The notes under the pieces: model-generated
Databases searched by the model: none
What the model saw: only the letters and a program-made list of their open reading frames with translations
Told to the model about the DNA's origin: nothing
Assembly (NCBI GenBank): GCA_963749825.1
Contig: CAVVOI010000012.1
Span: forward strand, 992,001 to 1,056,000
Length of the DNA stretch: 64,000 nt
Direction of reading: 5' to 3'
DNA from: UBA11865 sp963749825
GTDB taxonomy: Bacteria; Chloroflexota; Anaerolineae; Promineifilales; Promineifilaceae
Position numbers and translations under genes: made by a program
Shown here: piece by piece, positions 9,709 through 18,109 of the stretch
Position numbering within the stretch: the first letter of the stretch is position 1
How the letters are laid out: every line of letters starts with the position of its first letter

Positions 9709-10617
9709 TTACCTTGAGTCGATGTCATCCTGTCTTTGGAGCAGGGCCGGATCGGCCTTGGTCATAACTATCTCTTCCCCTTCTTCCTCTTCCTGCAACT
9801 GCAGTTCGTCCTCTTCTTGCATCTGCAGTTCGTCCTCTTCCTGCAACTGCAGTTCGTCCTCTTCCTGCATCTGCATTTCATCTTCTTCCTGCAATTGCAT
9901 TTCATCCTCTTCCTGGGCCTGCAGTTCTTCTTCTGGCATCTCTTCCAGCTGGACAGAGTCATCGCGGTGGGCCTGCAGCATCTCTTCTTCCTCTTCGATA
10001 GGCTGGCGTTGGGCGGCATCCTCCGGTTGGCTCATGACCACATCAGCCACCTTATCTGCTTCAGCTTCATATTGATCGTTCGGATCATTAACCGTCATCT
10101 TGCCCTGGACGGCAGGCGGGCTGGCGCCTTGCTGGACAACATGGGTCAACTCATGAGCTATCAGGCGTTGGCCGTCGCTACTGCCCGGTTCGTACGCGCC
10201 CGAGCGAAAGAAAATGTCATTACCAGTTGTAAATGCTTTGGCTCCCAGTTGCTTGTTAAGGTTATCGGATTGTGAATCAGTATGAACCCGAACATCCCCT
10301 AAATCCTGACCCATGACGCCACCTGCTTTGGCTGCTATATCGCCATCTAGACTTTGACCGCTTCCCCGCTTGGAACGGATGGCGCCGGCGGTTTCATCCT
10401 CAACCTCGCTGGGGCCTTCCGATTGCCGTTGAGCCAGGAAGCGTTGCACGGCCGCATTACCGACCGTTTGTTGCATGCGGGTTAGTGTCTGGGCATCCAA
10501 GCCACTCTCCACTTGAGATTTCGTCAACGGCGCCTGCTCTTTTTTAGGTTCGGCCGTTTCTTGGCTTGGTTTTGGTTGAACTTTTCCTTTCTGTTCAAAG
10601 GCATGTTCGCTAGACAT
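9709..10617 (-). CDS. DUF4157 protein with HELTH motif, eCIS-associated
   Basis: A 302-aa protein. Residues 48-64 carry the motif MQQTVGNAAVQRFLAQR. A DUF4157 domain follows (about 88-170: AAKAGGVMGQDLGDVRVHTD ... DIFFRSGAYEPGS) with HELTH at 155-159, a zinc-metallopeptidase signature. The C-terminal third is extremely acidic and contains five 8-residue repeats (EEDE(M/L)Q(L/M)Q). DUF4157 proteins are known markers of eCIS loci and often form the N-terminal half of effectors; here no toxin domain follows. It may be a protease that processes cargo, or a loading scaffold. No signal peptide. Confidence 0.88.
   Translation of the reverse strand: MSSEHAFEQKGKVQPKPSQETAEPKKEQAPLTKSQVESGLDAQTLTRMQQTVGNAAVQRFLAQRQSEGPSEVEDETAGAIRSKRGSGQSLDGDIAAKAGGVMGQDLGDVRVHTDSQSDNLNKQLGAKAFTTGNDIFFRSGAYEPGSSDGQRLIAHELTHVVQQGASPPAVQGKMTVNDPNDQYEAEADKVADVVMSQPEDAAQRQPIEEEEEMLQAHRDDSVQLEEMPEEELQAQEEDEMQLQEEDEMQMQEEDELQLQEEDELQMQEEDELQLQEEEEGEEIVMTKADPALLQRQDDIDSR
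9791..9910 (-). repeat. Five 24-bp tandem coding repeats
   Basis: Five consecutive 24-bp units (9791, 9815, 9839, 9863 and 9887) inside the DUF4157 gene, each encoding EEDE(M/L)Q(L/M)Q. The units differ by a few bases, and the middle residue alternates between Leu and Met. Such a run could change copy number by slippage in steps of eight residues without breaking the frame. Confidence 0.9.
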
Positions 10618-10689
10618 TTTTTGCCTCCTGCAATAGGCATATTCGACGGTACGCTATTTACCGGCACTACCACCATAAAAATTCGTGCT

Positions 10690-11763
10690 TCACTTTGCCT
10701 CGTGGTCCTCTAACTCATCTTCGATCGCCTTCTCCGGTTCGTCCAGCTGGCCCAGGCCAAATGGTTCTCCCTTGGGGGGTTCTTTCGCCCGGCACTCCCG
10801 AATTCTTTCCAATGAATCCGCTTGAATATCGACGATCCGGGCAGCTTTGCCCGGCGTATTTGCGGCCTCAAAGAACCAGCTAATGGCATCTTTGAAGAGT
10901 GTGTCCTGGACAACCTTGTCTTCAGATTCGCCTTTAGCCGCTAGCTGTTGGATGCAGAGGCCAATGTTGTAAGCCACGCCGGCTCGTTGCAAAGGTTTAC
11001 CTTTTAAAGGATCTGATAAATAAACCTCCTCAAATCCTTCTTTGGCGCCTTTGAAATCCCCGGCCTCATACATAACGAGAGCTTCCAATCTGTCTTCCGT
11101 GATCTCTTTCTGCTCTTCCGGATCGATATCATCACCCCTGGAAATGTAGTCAAGCGTGCGCCAGGTTTCCCGGCCGACGATTCCATCAGGTTTAAGACCC
11201 ATATACTCCTGAAAACTGATCACATGTTCGCGCGTTTGTGGACCAAAAATGCCATCGACGGCTGTAGCTGCAGATCCCGGACTGCTGGATCGTAATTGTC
11301 GTTGGAGGGCTACCACGGCCGGGCCCCTTGAGCCGATATATAAAGTAGGTTTGTCATGTGCTTCTATAGCATCGACCTGGTCCGCTTGTTCAGAAAGCGG
11401 TGTCCCTGATTCTCCTACCTTATGCTCGTGCTGAGATTCGACTTTAAATTCAATCTCTCCGGTCGACATACCTTTGGCTCCCGCTGAAGTTTCTTCAGCG
11501 CCGGTCATGCCCTTAAATACTCCGCCCTTTGATGTATCTAGCTCCTCTTGTGGCGGAAACATTCGCTGAACCATAAACCGCTGAACCGCTTTATTGCCGA
11601 CAGATTTTTGCATTTGGCTGATGGTCAGAGCATCAGGCATATCAAGCTTCAAATTCGCCGTGAAAGGTCCACCGCCTTTAGCACTATCAGTTTGTTTGGA
11701 CTTTTCTTTTGCTTTGATAAGCTTATCGTTTCGTTCTGGCTTAACTTTTTTACGGCGGGCCAA
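10690..11763 (-). CDS. Peptidoglycan-binding/TPR-like eCIS-associated protein
   Basis: A 357-aa protein. The N-terminus is very basic and Lys-rich (1-30). Residues 51-67 (MQKSVGNKAVQRFMVQR) closely match the motif in the neighbouring DUF4157 protein. A PG_binding_1 domain sits at about 143-212 (LYIGSRGPAVVALQRQL ... VDGIFGPQTREHVISFQ ... PDGIVGRETW). Then a TPR-like helical region follows (about 225-330, MYEAGDFKGAKEGFEEVYL ... AYNIGLCIQQLA), with an acidic tail. No signal peptide is seen, so it probably acts as a particle component or cargo that meets peptidoglycan on injection. The next gene starts 3 nt upstream, indicating one transcript. Confidence 0.83.
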   Translation of the reverse strand: MARRKKVKPERNDKLIKAKEKSKQTDSAKGGGPFTANLKLDMPDALTISQMQKSVGNKAVQRFMVQRMFPPQEELDTSKGGVFKGMTGAEETSAGAKGMSTGEIEFKVESQHEHKVGESGTPLSEQADQVDAIEAHDKPTLYIGSRGPAVVALQRQLRSSSPGSAATAVDGIFGPQTREHVISFQEYMGLKPDGIVGRETWRTLDYISRGDDIDPEEQKEITEDRLEALVMYEAGDFKGAKEGFEEVYLSDPLKGKPLQRAGVAYNIGLCIQQLAAKGESEDKVVQDTLFKDAISWFFEAANTPGKAARIVDIQADSLERIRECRAKEPPKGEPFGLGQLDEPEKAIEDELEDHEAK

Positions 11764-11766
11764 ATA

Positions 11767-13986
11767 TCACCTCCGAACTTGATCGTCAAGCACAAATAGC
11801 TCTTCGTCTATCAGTCGGCCGATCTTTTGAAATTCCCTCCGGGCAGCGTGTAATAAATGGGGCATACCGATTAACTCATCCGTTTCGGCCGCTAGAAAAG
11901 CCGAAGCCATGATGATGTTGCGGATATTACCGCCGGTGATGCGGAAGCGCCGGGCCAGCAGGCGAAAATCAACGTCATCAGAAACCGGCGTTTCAGGAGG
12001 AAAATTAACTTTCCAAATGATCTCCCGGTCGGCCACCTCTGGAAATGGAAACTCGACAATGAAGTGCAGCCGGCGGGTAAAGGCTTCATCAAGATTGCCT
12101 CGCAAGTTGCTGGCTAATATCACCACACCATCGTAGGTTTCCATTCTCTGTAGGAGATAGCTAATTTCGATATTTGCATAACGATCGTGGCTATCCTTGA
12201 CTTCTGAACGTTTGCCGAATATGGCGTCGGCCTCGTCGAAAAAGAGGATGGCGTTGCTGGTTTCAGCCTCGCTGAATACGCGGTTAAGATTCTTTTCCGT
12301 TTCGCCGATATATTTACTAACCAGCATCGATAGGTCGATTTTATAGAGATCCTGGCCAAGTTCACCGGCGATGATGTCGGCCGCCATCGTCTTGCCGGTG
12401 CCCGATTCGCCGGCAAAAAGGGCGCTCAATCCTTTGCCAAGAGCGACTTTACGGTCAAAACCCCATTTCCCGTAAACAACAGGACGTTGTCTGACTGTAT
12501 TGACCATTTCCTGTAATTGATCCAGGGTGTCGTGGGGCAAGATGATATCGCCCCATCGATAACGCGGTGTTATCTTCGTAGCCAATGTCATTAATTTTTG
12601 ATTGGAATGGGCCCGGCTGGCGGCAAAAAGATCCTGGGTTCCCAAGGGTTCCCCCCGCCATTCTGCCAAATCCCGGGCGGTCGCGACGACATCGCCTATC
12701 TGGCCAGCCGAAAATAGAAATTGGTTAGCTAGTTGGGTTAACCACTGATCATTGTCATCAAGCGTGGCTCCTGAACCAGCTAGGAAATGTTGCCACATAT
12801 TGAGCCGGTGTTCATAATCCCCGTTAGTAAAAGGGACCCGAAGTATTCGGCGGCGTAATCGTTGGCCTATAGGTTGCCAAGCTTCCTCTCCACCCAGGGC
12901 GATAACCTCAGGATAGTCAAGCAACTGATCCATGATGTCAACAGGCGGCCGGTAATCGGCTAGCACAGAATCCCATCCATCCAGGTAAATCACAGCGTTG
13001 AGAAGGCGTCCATCTCTTAGTACCAAACGCAGCCCTTCTCTCAGACCAACTTCCTTGTCGGCTAATGCTTTCAGGTCAACTGTTATTAGCGACCGACTAC
13101 GGATCATTGCCAGATGGCTCGCGGCCGACTTCTTTCCGACGCCATAACCACCTTCGAAAGCGAATATTGGGGGTAAGTTGCTATCGACAGGCTCTTCAAT
13201 AGACCCGGACAATCTTTCCAGCAACTCGCCAGATAGCCAAGGTGTACTCCTAGTGGGATAACTTAGCTTAGCGCTGCCGTTCAATAGCTCATCCAGACCG
13301 GCCTGGCCCAGGATATGTTCGGCAAGGCGCTGTGCAGGCCTCAAATATTGGCCCAATAATGGTGGTTCTTGTCCGCCGTCAATAAAGCGAATCAACAGGC
13401 GCGATTTGATCAACAAGCTCTCATCAGTAAATAGGCGACGTTTTAAAAGCTTCGTTTCGAATGAGTCGGCGATAAGATTTAAGACCAAGTTGACACTTGG
13501 TCGCTTTTTGGTCACGTCATCTTGTAAATAGGCGTAAATTCGTTCGTAGCGTGGGTCGACCTCTGGGGCAAGGGTAATCAAGATGATATCAAGCTCGTCA
13601 GGGCTTAAACCGAAGATGTGGCACAAGTGGCCAATTGGAGAGGGTAAACCGGATTGGTAACGCTCCTCCAGGCGGGATAACCACTGGGTCTTTTGTTGAA
13701 TAATGGCGACCGGCCAATCCTCCATGCCCGCCAATTGGCCATTGGCAGCCGGCCAAAGACTGCCTAATTCATAACCCAACAGATTATCTATTTGATCTTC
13801 AGTGATATAGAGACCACGAAACTCATCATTGGGATCGAGCCCGTGGGAGCGAGCTCGAACCACAGCCCAGCGAACCAGCAAGTCTATATAGGCCAGGCCT
13901 TCCAATATCTCCTGGTTAAACTCCGCAATTTGTTCTTGATTCTGGGACGGCCGCTCCAGCACCATCCTATCTGGGACGGGCATCAT
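11767..13986 (-). CDS. eCIS AAA+ ATPase (Afp15-like)
   Basis: This 739-aa protein has two nucleotide-binding-like regions. The C-terminal one is a full AAA+ module, with Walker A GESGTGKT near residue 525, Walker B AILFFDEADAIFG near 580, and an arginine-finger region (LDEAFTRRLHFIVEFPFP) near 650. The N-terminal one (EGGYGVGKKSA near 275, AVIYLDGWDSVL near 330) looks like a decayed P-loop with Lys-Lys-Ser in place of Gly-Lys-Thr/Ser. Afp15-type ATPases are conserved in eCIS loci and are thought to help particle assembly or cargo loading. It overlaps the preceding small gene by 4 nt. Confidence 0.93.
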   Translation of the reverse strand: MMPVPDRMVLERPSQNQEQIAEFNQEILEGLAYIDLLVRWAVVRARSHGLDPNDEFRGLYITEDQIDNLLGYELGSLWPAANGQLAGMEDWPVAIIQQKTQWLSRLEERYQSGLPSPIGHLCHIFGLSPDELDIILITLAPEVDPRYERIYAYLQDDVTKKRPSVNLVLNLIADSFETKLLKRRLFTDESLLIKSRLLIRFIDGGQEPPLLGQYLRPAQRLAEHILGQAGLDELLNGSAKLSYPTRSTPWLSGELLERLSGSIEEPVDSNLPPIFAFEGGYGVGKKSAASHLAMIRSRSLITVDLKALADKEVGLREGLRLVLRDGRLLNAVIYLDGWDSVLADYRPPVDIMDQLLDYPEVIALGGEEAWQPIGQRLRRRILRVPFTNGDYEHRLNMWQHFLAGSGATLDDNDQWLTQLANQFLFSAGQIGDVVATARDLAEWRGEPLGTQDLFAASRAHSNQKLMTLATKITPRYRWGDIILPHDTLDQLQEMVNTVRQRPVVYGKWGFDRKVALGKGLSALFAGESGTGKTMAADIIAGELGQDLYKIDLSMLVSKYIGETEKNLNRVFSEAETSNAILFFDEADAIFGKRSEVKDSHDRYANIEISYLLQRMETYDGVVILASNLRGNLDEAFTRRLHFIVEFPFPEVADREIIWKVNFPPETPVSDDVDFRLLARRFRITGGNIRNIIMASAFLAAETDELIGMPHLLHAARREFQKIGRLIDEELFVLDDQVRR

Positions 13987-14246
13987 TTTTCGGCACCTTT
14001 TGGTTGCATGGGCATAAATACCTGTTCGTCGAGATCGGCCATCTCACCGACATAAGCAGCTACGATTTGGGGGATTTCCCGGAGGTTGCGAAAGTAGTGG
14101 CGTTGCTCGCTCTGCACGTGCTCGATCCAACCTCGCCATTCGGCCGGATCGTCGGGATTATCGCGATTCTCCTTCCAAATGCGCAAGACGAACGAATGCG
14201 CTTCGGCCTCAAAATAGGTCATGAGCCCTTGATTTTGTTGATCCAT
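13983..14246 (-). CDS. Small conserved protein, first gene of the eCIS operon
   Basis: An 87-aa protein. The ATG at 14246 was chosen because AGGAG lies 6-7 nt before it; the frame is open further to a TTG at 14288 with poorer spacing. The core (SFVLRIWKENRDNPDDPAEW RGWIEHVQSEQRHYFRNLRE) matches a widespread short domain seen in Chloroflexota and cyanobacteria (pattern: SFhhRIW ... WRGxIxHVxSxxxxYFxxL), often beside eCIS or regulatory genes. The function is unknown. Its stop overlaps the ATPase start (ATGA), so the two are probably translationally coupled. Confidence 0.7.
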   Translation of the reverse strand: MDQQNQGLMTYFEAEAHSFVLRIWKENRDNPDDPAEWRGWIEHVQSEQRHYFRNLREIPQIVAAYVGEMADLDEQVFMPMQPKGAEK

Positions 14247-14387
14247 GACAGACTCCTGCGATACTGTCCAACCGCGAACAACTTCCAATCTCAGTTGCTC
14301 CTAGTAGGCAGTGCGGCGATTAGGCTCGTCTAGAGCCCATCACTGCCGGTTAGCAACCGGTGTCAAAGTACATTCTGTTGAATCAAC

Positions 14388-14420
14388 ATTCTAGATCGGG
14401 AGTCTCACAGAAGTCTCACA
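14388..14420 (-). promoter_or_regulatory. SARP-type promoter of the eCIS operon
   Basis: On the minus strand a TAGAAT -10 box (14388-14393) is preceded, after exactly 8 bp, by TGTGAGAC (14402-14409). The same octamer recurs 11 bp further upstream (14413-14420), and nine bases are identical between copies. No -35 consensus is present at 17 bp. Direct heptamer repeats with 11-bp periodicity, the inner one 8 bp from the -10, are the known layout of SARP-activated promoters. Predicted transcription starts near 14381, leaving a ~135-nt leader that carries the hairpin CCGGTTAGCAACCGG (14346-14360). Confidence 0.6.
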
Positions 14421-14589
14421 AAGAATGCGAGCCGGTCTATGAAGTGCAATCGCGCAAATCTTTATAGAATGACATGCAATCCAGTAGGCGTAATTGCCTA
14501 GAAGTAAACCGCTACCAACAAAGTTCATTCCCGAAGGATTTATGGCGGTTACTAAATAACCTGTGCTCTAGAAATTTGGTTTTCGACTA

Positions 14590-14598
14590 TGGTAAAAT
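14590..14598 (+). promoter_or_regulatory. Extended -10 promoter of the TPR gene
   Basis: TGGTAAAAT at 14590-14598 is an extended -10 element (TGN + TAAAAT) about 40 nt before the ATG at 14638. No clear -35 is visible. The same TATGGTA(T/A)AAT wording appears before the LCP gene (34706-34714). Confidence 0.45.
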
Positions 14599-14637
14599 AT
14601 GGAAGCTAGGTCACTGTGACCGGCGGGGAAACGGAAC

Positions 14638-15801
14638 ATGGAAACGACAGAGCAACAGGCCATAGAGGAAACGATTCCTGGTGAAGTCAGCCCTCCTGTT
14701 CCAGAGTTTAGCGAACTGGCAGAGGAAAGAGCGCAGGCAGCAGTTGAGAGCCAGCGCGAGTTGGTGCAACAACTAAGAAAGGCGGTCAATGTGGATCCCC
14801 GGAACGTGGAACTGTTGGTCGATCTAGGCAGAGCAGCAGAATCCACCGGCGATTTGGAGCGAGCGCGTTGGGCTTATAAAAGAGCGATTCGCCTGGATCC
14901 TGGCTGGGGGACAGCCTACTTGTACCTTGGTCGAATGTACGAACAGGAAGGCCGGACCAAACCGGCGATCCACACGCTGAAAAATTGCCTCACCTATTCC
15001 ACTGATGACGCACAGCGAAAGGAGGCTCTAGCTACCCTTAAGAGTTTGCTGGGGCACGATGGTGAAGAAACGGCTGAGTCGTACGCCGATGCACCGGAGC
15101 GCTCGGCCTTGGCCGAAGCCTGGCAGGATTTGGATCTAACACCGGCCGAGGCACTCTTCTTAGCTGATCCCGAAAACAGTAGCGGCCGCCAGATGATGCG
15201 CTATACCCTGCTAGATCTAGCGATTCGAGAAGTGCTAGATATGACCGATAATGATCAGGTCGGCCGGGGTGATCATTACGATGAATCCAATATACGACCC
15301 CATGAAGCGCTCTTCGCCAAATATTTTGCCCGTTTTGACGATTATGTGGACGCAGACCGGCTCTCCCGTGCCGCCCTGTCCGAGCTCAACAACCGCTACG
15401 ACCTCTTCAAACAACGTTACGTCTTCAGATCCCTGGTTGACAAAGGCTACCTCGAAATGGAAAGCCAGCGAGTTTGGGGCGTATTACCGGTTAAACGGTA
15501 CAAGTTAACGGATAAAGGCACTCGGGCCCGAAATAAAGCCAAACGTTTGTTAAAACGGACTGACGATCAAATCACACGGTCTCTGAGAGCTAATCCAGAA
15601 GAAGCGAAAGTTTACGTCTCGAACGGGGGACCGTCTATTTTGCTAATCGAGGAATTTCCCGAAGGTTATTTTCAGGAATGGCAAGATAAGTTGGAGCGCA
15701 TGGGCTTTGGTCCGGCCGTCGACCACTTGCAGGATCAAGCGCGATCTTCAAGCCAGGGAACAGCTATTGAGCAGATCCTGAAAATGATCTTGGGTGAATA
15801 A
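14638..15801 (+). CDS. TPR protein with C-terminal winged-helix-like region
   Basis: A 387-aa cytosolic protein. Two to three TPR units fill about 50-135 (LLVDLGRAAESTGDLERARWAYKRAI, GWGTAYLYLGRMYEQEGRTKPA). From about 165 comes LTPAEALFLADPEN ... TLLDLAIREVLDM, and at about 255-310 a helix-turn-wing-like region ends in VKRYKLTDKGTRARNKAKRLL. Such a 'LTPxE, LxDLxxRxxLxx' layout suggests a DNA-binding or protein-docking winged helix. It is transcribed away from the eCIS operon and converges with the SARP gene, so it may be part of the same control unit. I do not recognise a named family for the C-terminal half. Confidence 0.65.
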   Translation: METTEQQAIEETIPGEVSPPVPEFSELAEERAQAAVESQRELVQQLRKAVNVDPRNVELLVDLGRAAESTGDLERARWAYKRAIRLDPGWGTAYLYLGRMYEQEGRTKPAIHTLKNCLTYSTDDAQRKEALATLKSLLGHDGEETAESYADAPERSALAEAWQDLDLTPAEALFLADPENSSGRQMMRYTLLDLAIREVLDMTDNDQVGRGDHYDESNIRPHEALFAKYFARFDDYVDADRLSRAALSELNNRYDLFKQRYVFRSLVDKGYLEMESQRVWGVLPVKRYKLTDKGTRARNKAKRLLKRTDDQITRSLRANPEEAKVYVSNGGPSILLIEEFPEGYFQEWQDKLERMGFGPAVDHLQDQARSSSQGTAIEQILKMILGE

Positions 15802-15830
15802 TTAGTGCAGCTTGGTAAGCCAGTTATTGA

Positions 15831-16724
15831 TTAAGCCGGAATTGGGGTCTCCCAGAAACTCTCCGCTAACTCTAGCAATTTATTCAGCTCTTCAGAGGCA
15901 TCCATAAAGGCTTCGATGGCCGAGTTAAGTTCATACTCGTATGGTGTGCCAGACCGGCTATCCATTTGCAGATCGTCCAATCGTTCTCGGACGATTTGAC
16001 TGTACAAGGAGATGGTTTCTGGCATAGGCAAAATATGCAATTCGGCCTGGAGTAGACGAGCACAACGCTGGAACTGGCGCACCGCTCGTGCGCGGCCTCC
16101 CAAACGCCAATAGCAGAACATGACGGCCCGGTGAACTTCTTCTCGCAACGGATCCATCGCTAAGATATCTTGTCCGACCACGGTCGCTTCGTCGTACGCC
16201 TGGCGCGCCATTAAAAGCCGCATCAGCTTGCCCATTATCTTCAGGACCGATCGTTCAGTTCGCTCCCGCTCCAATAAGCACCACTCGGCATAAATACCTT
16301 CGCAGATGATGCCCTGATAGCTTTTTATGGCCGCACGATAACTTTCTTCACGACTAGCGCCATCTGATTGATCAGCCTCCGCCAAATGACGATTGTAAGT
16401 TTGCAAGTCAATGATCGTATCTTCGGCGGCATCGAATCGGATCCATTCCCTATCAGCCACGATATAGTCGCTGGAATTGAGGTCAAGCCTTTCGAACACC
16501 GAGCGCAAACGCCACAAGGCCGTACTTAAACTCGCCCGACCGTTGCTCAACTCAACGTCCGGCCACAATGTTTCGATCAGCTTTTCCCGGGGATGCCGGG
16601 TGCCTCGATATAGGATTAGGTATCCGAGGAGCTCTTCAGCGCGGCGAGTCGGAAAGTGATCGATCCTCGTCTCACCGTGCTGTAGACTAAGCTTGCCGAA
16701 CACGCGTACCTGCAAGCCTGCCAT
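15831..16724 (-). CDS. SARP/BTAD-family transcriptional activator
   Basis: A 297-aa protein. The ATG at 16724 has AGGAGG 10 nt before it; an in-frame start 18 codons upstream lacks such a site. It has an N-terminal winged-helix domain (about 3-95: LQVRVFGKLSLQHGE, TRRAEELLGYLILYRG, REKLIETLWPDVELSNGRASLSTALWRLR) and a BTAD domain (about 100-245: YNRHLAEADQ, LMRLLMARQAYDEA ... MDPLREEVHRAVMFCYWRLGGRARAVRQF). SARPs bind direct repeats with 11-bp periodicity and recruit RNA polymerase. Such a site lies before the eCIS operon at 14388-14420, so this is the likely eCIS activator (inference). Confidence 0.88.
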   Translation of the reverse strand: MAGLQVRVFGKLSLQHGETRIDHFPTRRAEELLGYLILYRGTRHPREKLIETLWPDVELSNGRASLSTALWRLRSVFERLDLNSSDYIVADREWIRFDAAEDTIIDLQTYNRHLAEADQSDGASREESYRAAIKSYQGIICEGIYAEWCLLERERTERSVLKIMGKLMRLLMARQAYDEATVVGQDILAMDPLREEVHRAVMFCYWRLGGRARAVRQFQRCARLLQAELHILPMPETISLYSQIVRERLDDLQMDSRSGTPYEYELNSAIEAFMDASEELNKLLELAESFWETPIPA

Positions 16725-16786
16725 ACTGCGACTACCTCCTAATTTGGTCTGGCAAGGTTCAGAAGTGTCTTGCGCCAATACTCCTG

Positions 16787-16806
16787 CTTACTGCCTGGTC
16801 AGTAAG
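16787..16806. repeat. Inverted repeat before the SARP gene
   Basis: CTTACTG (16787-16793) and CAGTAAG (16800-16806) form a perfect 7-bp inverted repeat with a 6-nt loop, about 63 nt upstream of the SARP start. It could be an operator or a leader hairpin. No convincing promoter was located in 16740-16999. Confidence 0.4.
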
Positions 16807-16999
16807 AAATACCGGGATTTAACTAATGCAGATCTACCTGCAAAATAACAAAACGATATTCCCCAGTAACAGTCGTAATGGTCAATTGTCTAAAGAGTTA
16901 TCAAATGGTGATTTTTGTGCAGTCAGTTTTACGATATCTAACATTAACTCACTCCTGGTACTCATGTCAACCGGGACTCGCGTACTAATTAGCCAGATC

Positions 17000-18109
17000 T
17001 CAGGTGATTTCGGCCCGTCCACATTTTGGGTAAAAGTCGAACTCTAGCTGCAATTGGTCGATAATCTTGCGATCAGTCGCAGCAAATGCGTAACGGTCCA
17101 ACTCATCAATATGGACCCAGGAATGATCGGCTACTTCCAAGTTCATTGGCGTACCCGACCGGTGCCGCGCGTGGAAGGCAAACAAAGTGATCCGGAAATG
17201 AGTATAGGCATGTTTTATGGTCGTTAGCAACGGGCCAACTTCGATCTCAATACCCAATTCTTCCCTTATTTCCCGGCGTAAGGCATCCCTCAGCGATTCA
17301 TCTGCTTCCTGTTTGCCGCCTGGAAATTCCCATAAACCGCCTAAGAGACCGTTTAAGGGACGTTGTGCAATGAGAAAGCGGCCATCATCTCGCCGGATAA
17401 CCCCTGCGGTGACATCGTAGTGGGGTGTTTTTTTACGCCTCGGCCTGACCGGGCGGTCTAACTGAGTACCTCTGGCTCTGGCCAAACAATCCGAGTTTAA
17501 TGGGCATACATGGCAACTGGGTTTGGCCGGTAGACATACCGTCTGACCTAGCTCCATGAGAGCCTGGTTAAAAGCGCCAGGTCGTTCTACCGGCACGATC
17601 TTAGCGGCGATTTTCCAAAGTTGATTTTTTGTTTTGGTCTTGGAGATATCATTTTCAAGGTCCAGCAGCCGGCTAAGGACACGCATGACATTGCCATCGA
17701 GGATTGGCGCTGGCTTTCCAAAGGCGATGGAGGTGATAGCCCCGGCCGTATACCGGCCGATACCCGGTAGTTTCCGAAGAGTTTCAACTTCGTCTGGCAG
17801 ACAGCCTCCATGGTCGCTAACAATCAATTGAGCCGCGGCGTGGAGATTGCGCGCCCGGCTATAGTAGCCTAATCCTTCCCACATCTTCAACACTTCATCA
17901 AGAGGGGATAAAGCTAATTCCCGAATATTTGGATAACGATCCAGCCATCGCTCATAGTAGGGAATGACCGTGACGATCTGGGTTTGTTGGAGCATCACTT
18001 CAGCCACCCAAATAGCGTAGGGATCAGCGGTTTGTCGCCAGGGCATGTCCGCATGCCCTTCGTCCCACCAGTTCAGCAGCTTATTTGTTATATCCGGTCG
18101 ATCGGTCAT
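17000..18109 (-). CDS. mutY: A/G-specific adenine DNA glycosylase MutY
   Basis: A 369-aa enzyme that removes adenine mispaired with 8-oxoguanine. Catalytic Glu lies in EVMLQQTQI (about 37), the helix-hairpin-helix in LRKLPGIGRYTAGAI (about 110-124) and catalytic Asp in PILDGNVMRVL (about 137). The 4Fe-4S loop has Cys-x6-Cys-x2-Cys-x5-Cys (CLPAKPSCHVCPLNSDC, about 192-208). The C-terminal NUDIX-like domain (about 230-350, GGLWEFPGGKQEADESL) recognises 8-oxoG. Normal length with all key residues present. Confidence 0.97.
   Translation of the reverse strand: MTDRPDITNKLLNWWDEGHADMPWRQTADPYAIWVAEVMLQQTQIVTVIPYYERWLDRYPNIRELALSPLDEVLKMWEGLGYYSRARNLHAAAQLIVSDHGGCLPDEVETLRKLPGIGRYTAGAITSIAFGKPAPILDGNVMRVLSRLLDLENDISKTKTKNQLWKIAAKIVPVERPGAFNQALMELGQTVCLPAKPSCHVCPLNSDCLARARGTQLDRPVRPRRKKTPHYDVTAGVIRRDDGRFLIAQRPLNGLLGGLWEFPGGKQEADESLRDALRREIREELGIEIEVGPLLTTIKHAYTHFRITLFAFHARHRSGTPMNLEVADHSWVHIDELDRYAFAATDRKIIDQLQLEFDFYPKCGRAEIT

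Noticed and set aside
9791..9910. CRISPR-like array
   Set aside because: The units are contiguous 24-bp coding repeats without spacers.
9722..10275. Long open frames on the plus strand rich in Ser, Cys, Leu and Phe
   Set aside because: They are antisense to the acidic repeat of the DUF4157 gene; the repeat makes several frames open by chance.
14338..14366. TTGACA (14361-14366, minus) as the main eCIS promoter
   Set aside because: At 17 nt the -10 would be GTGATG, which is poor; the TAGAAT box with SARP-like repeats is better.
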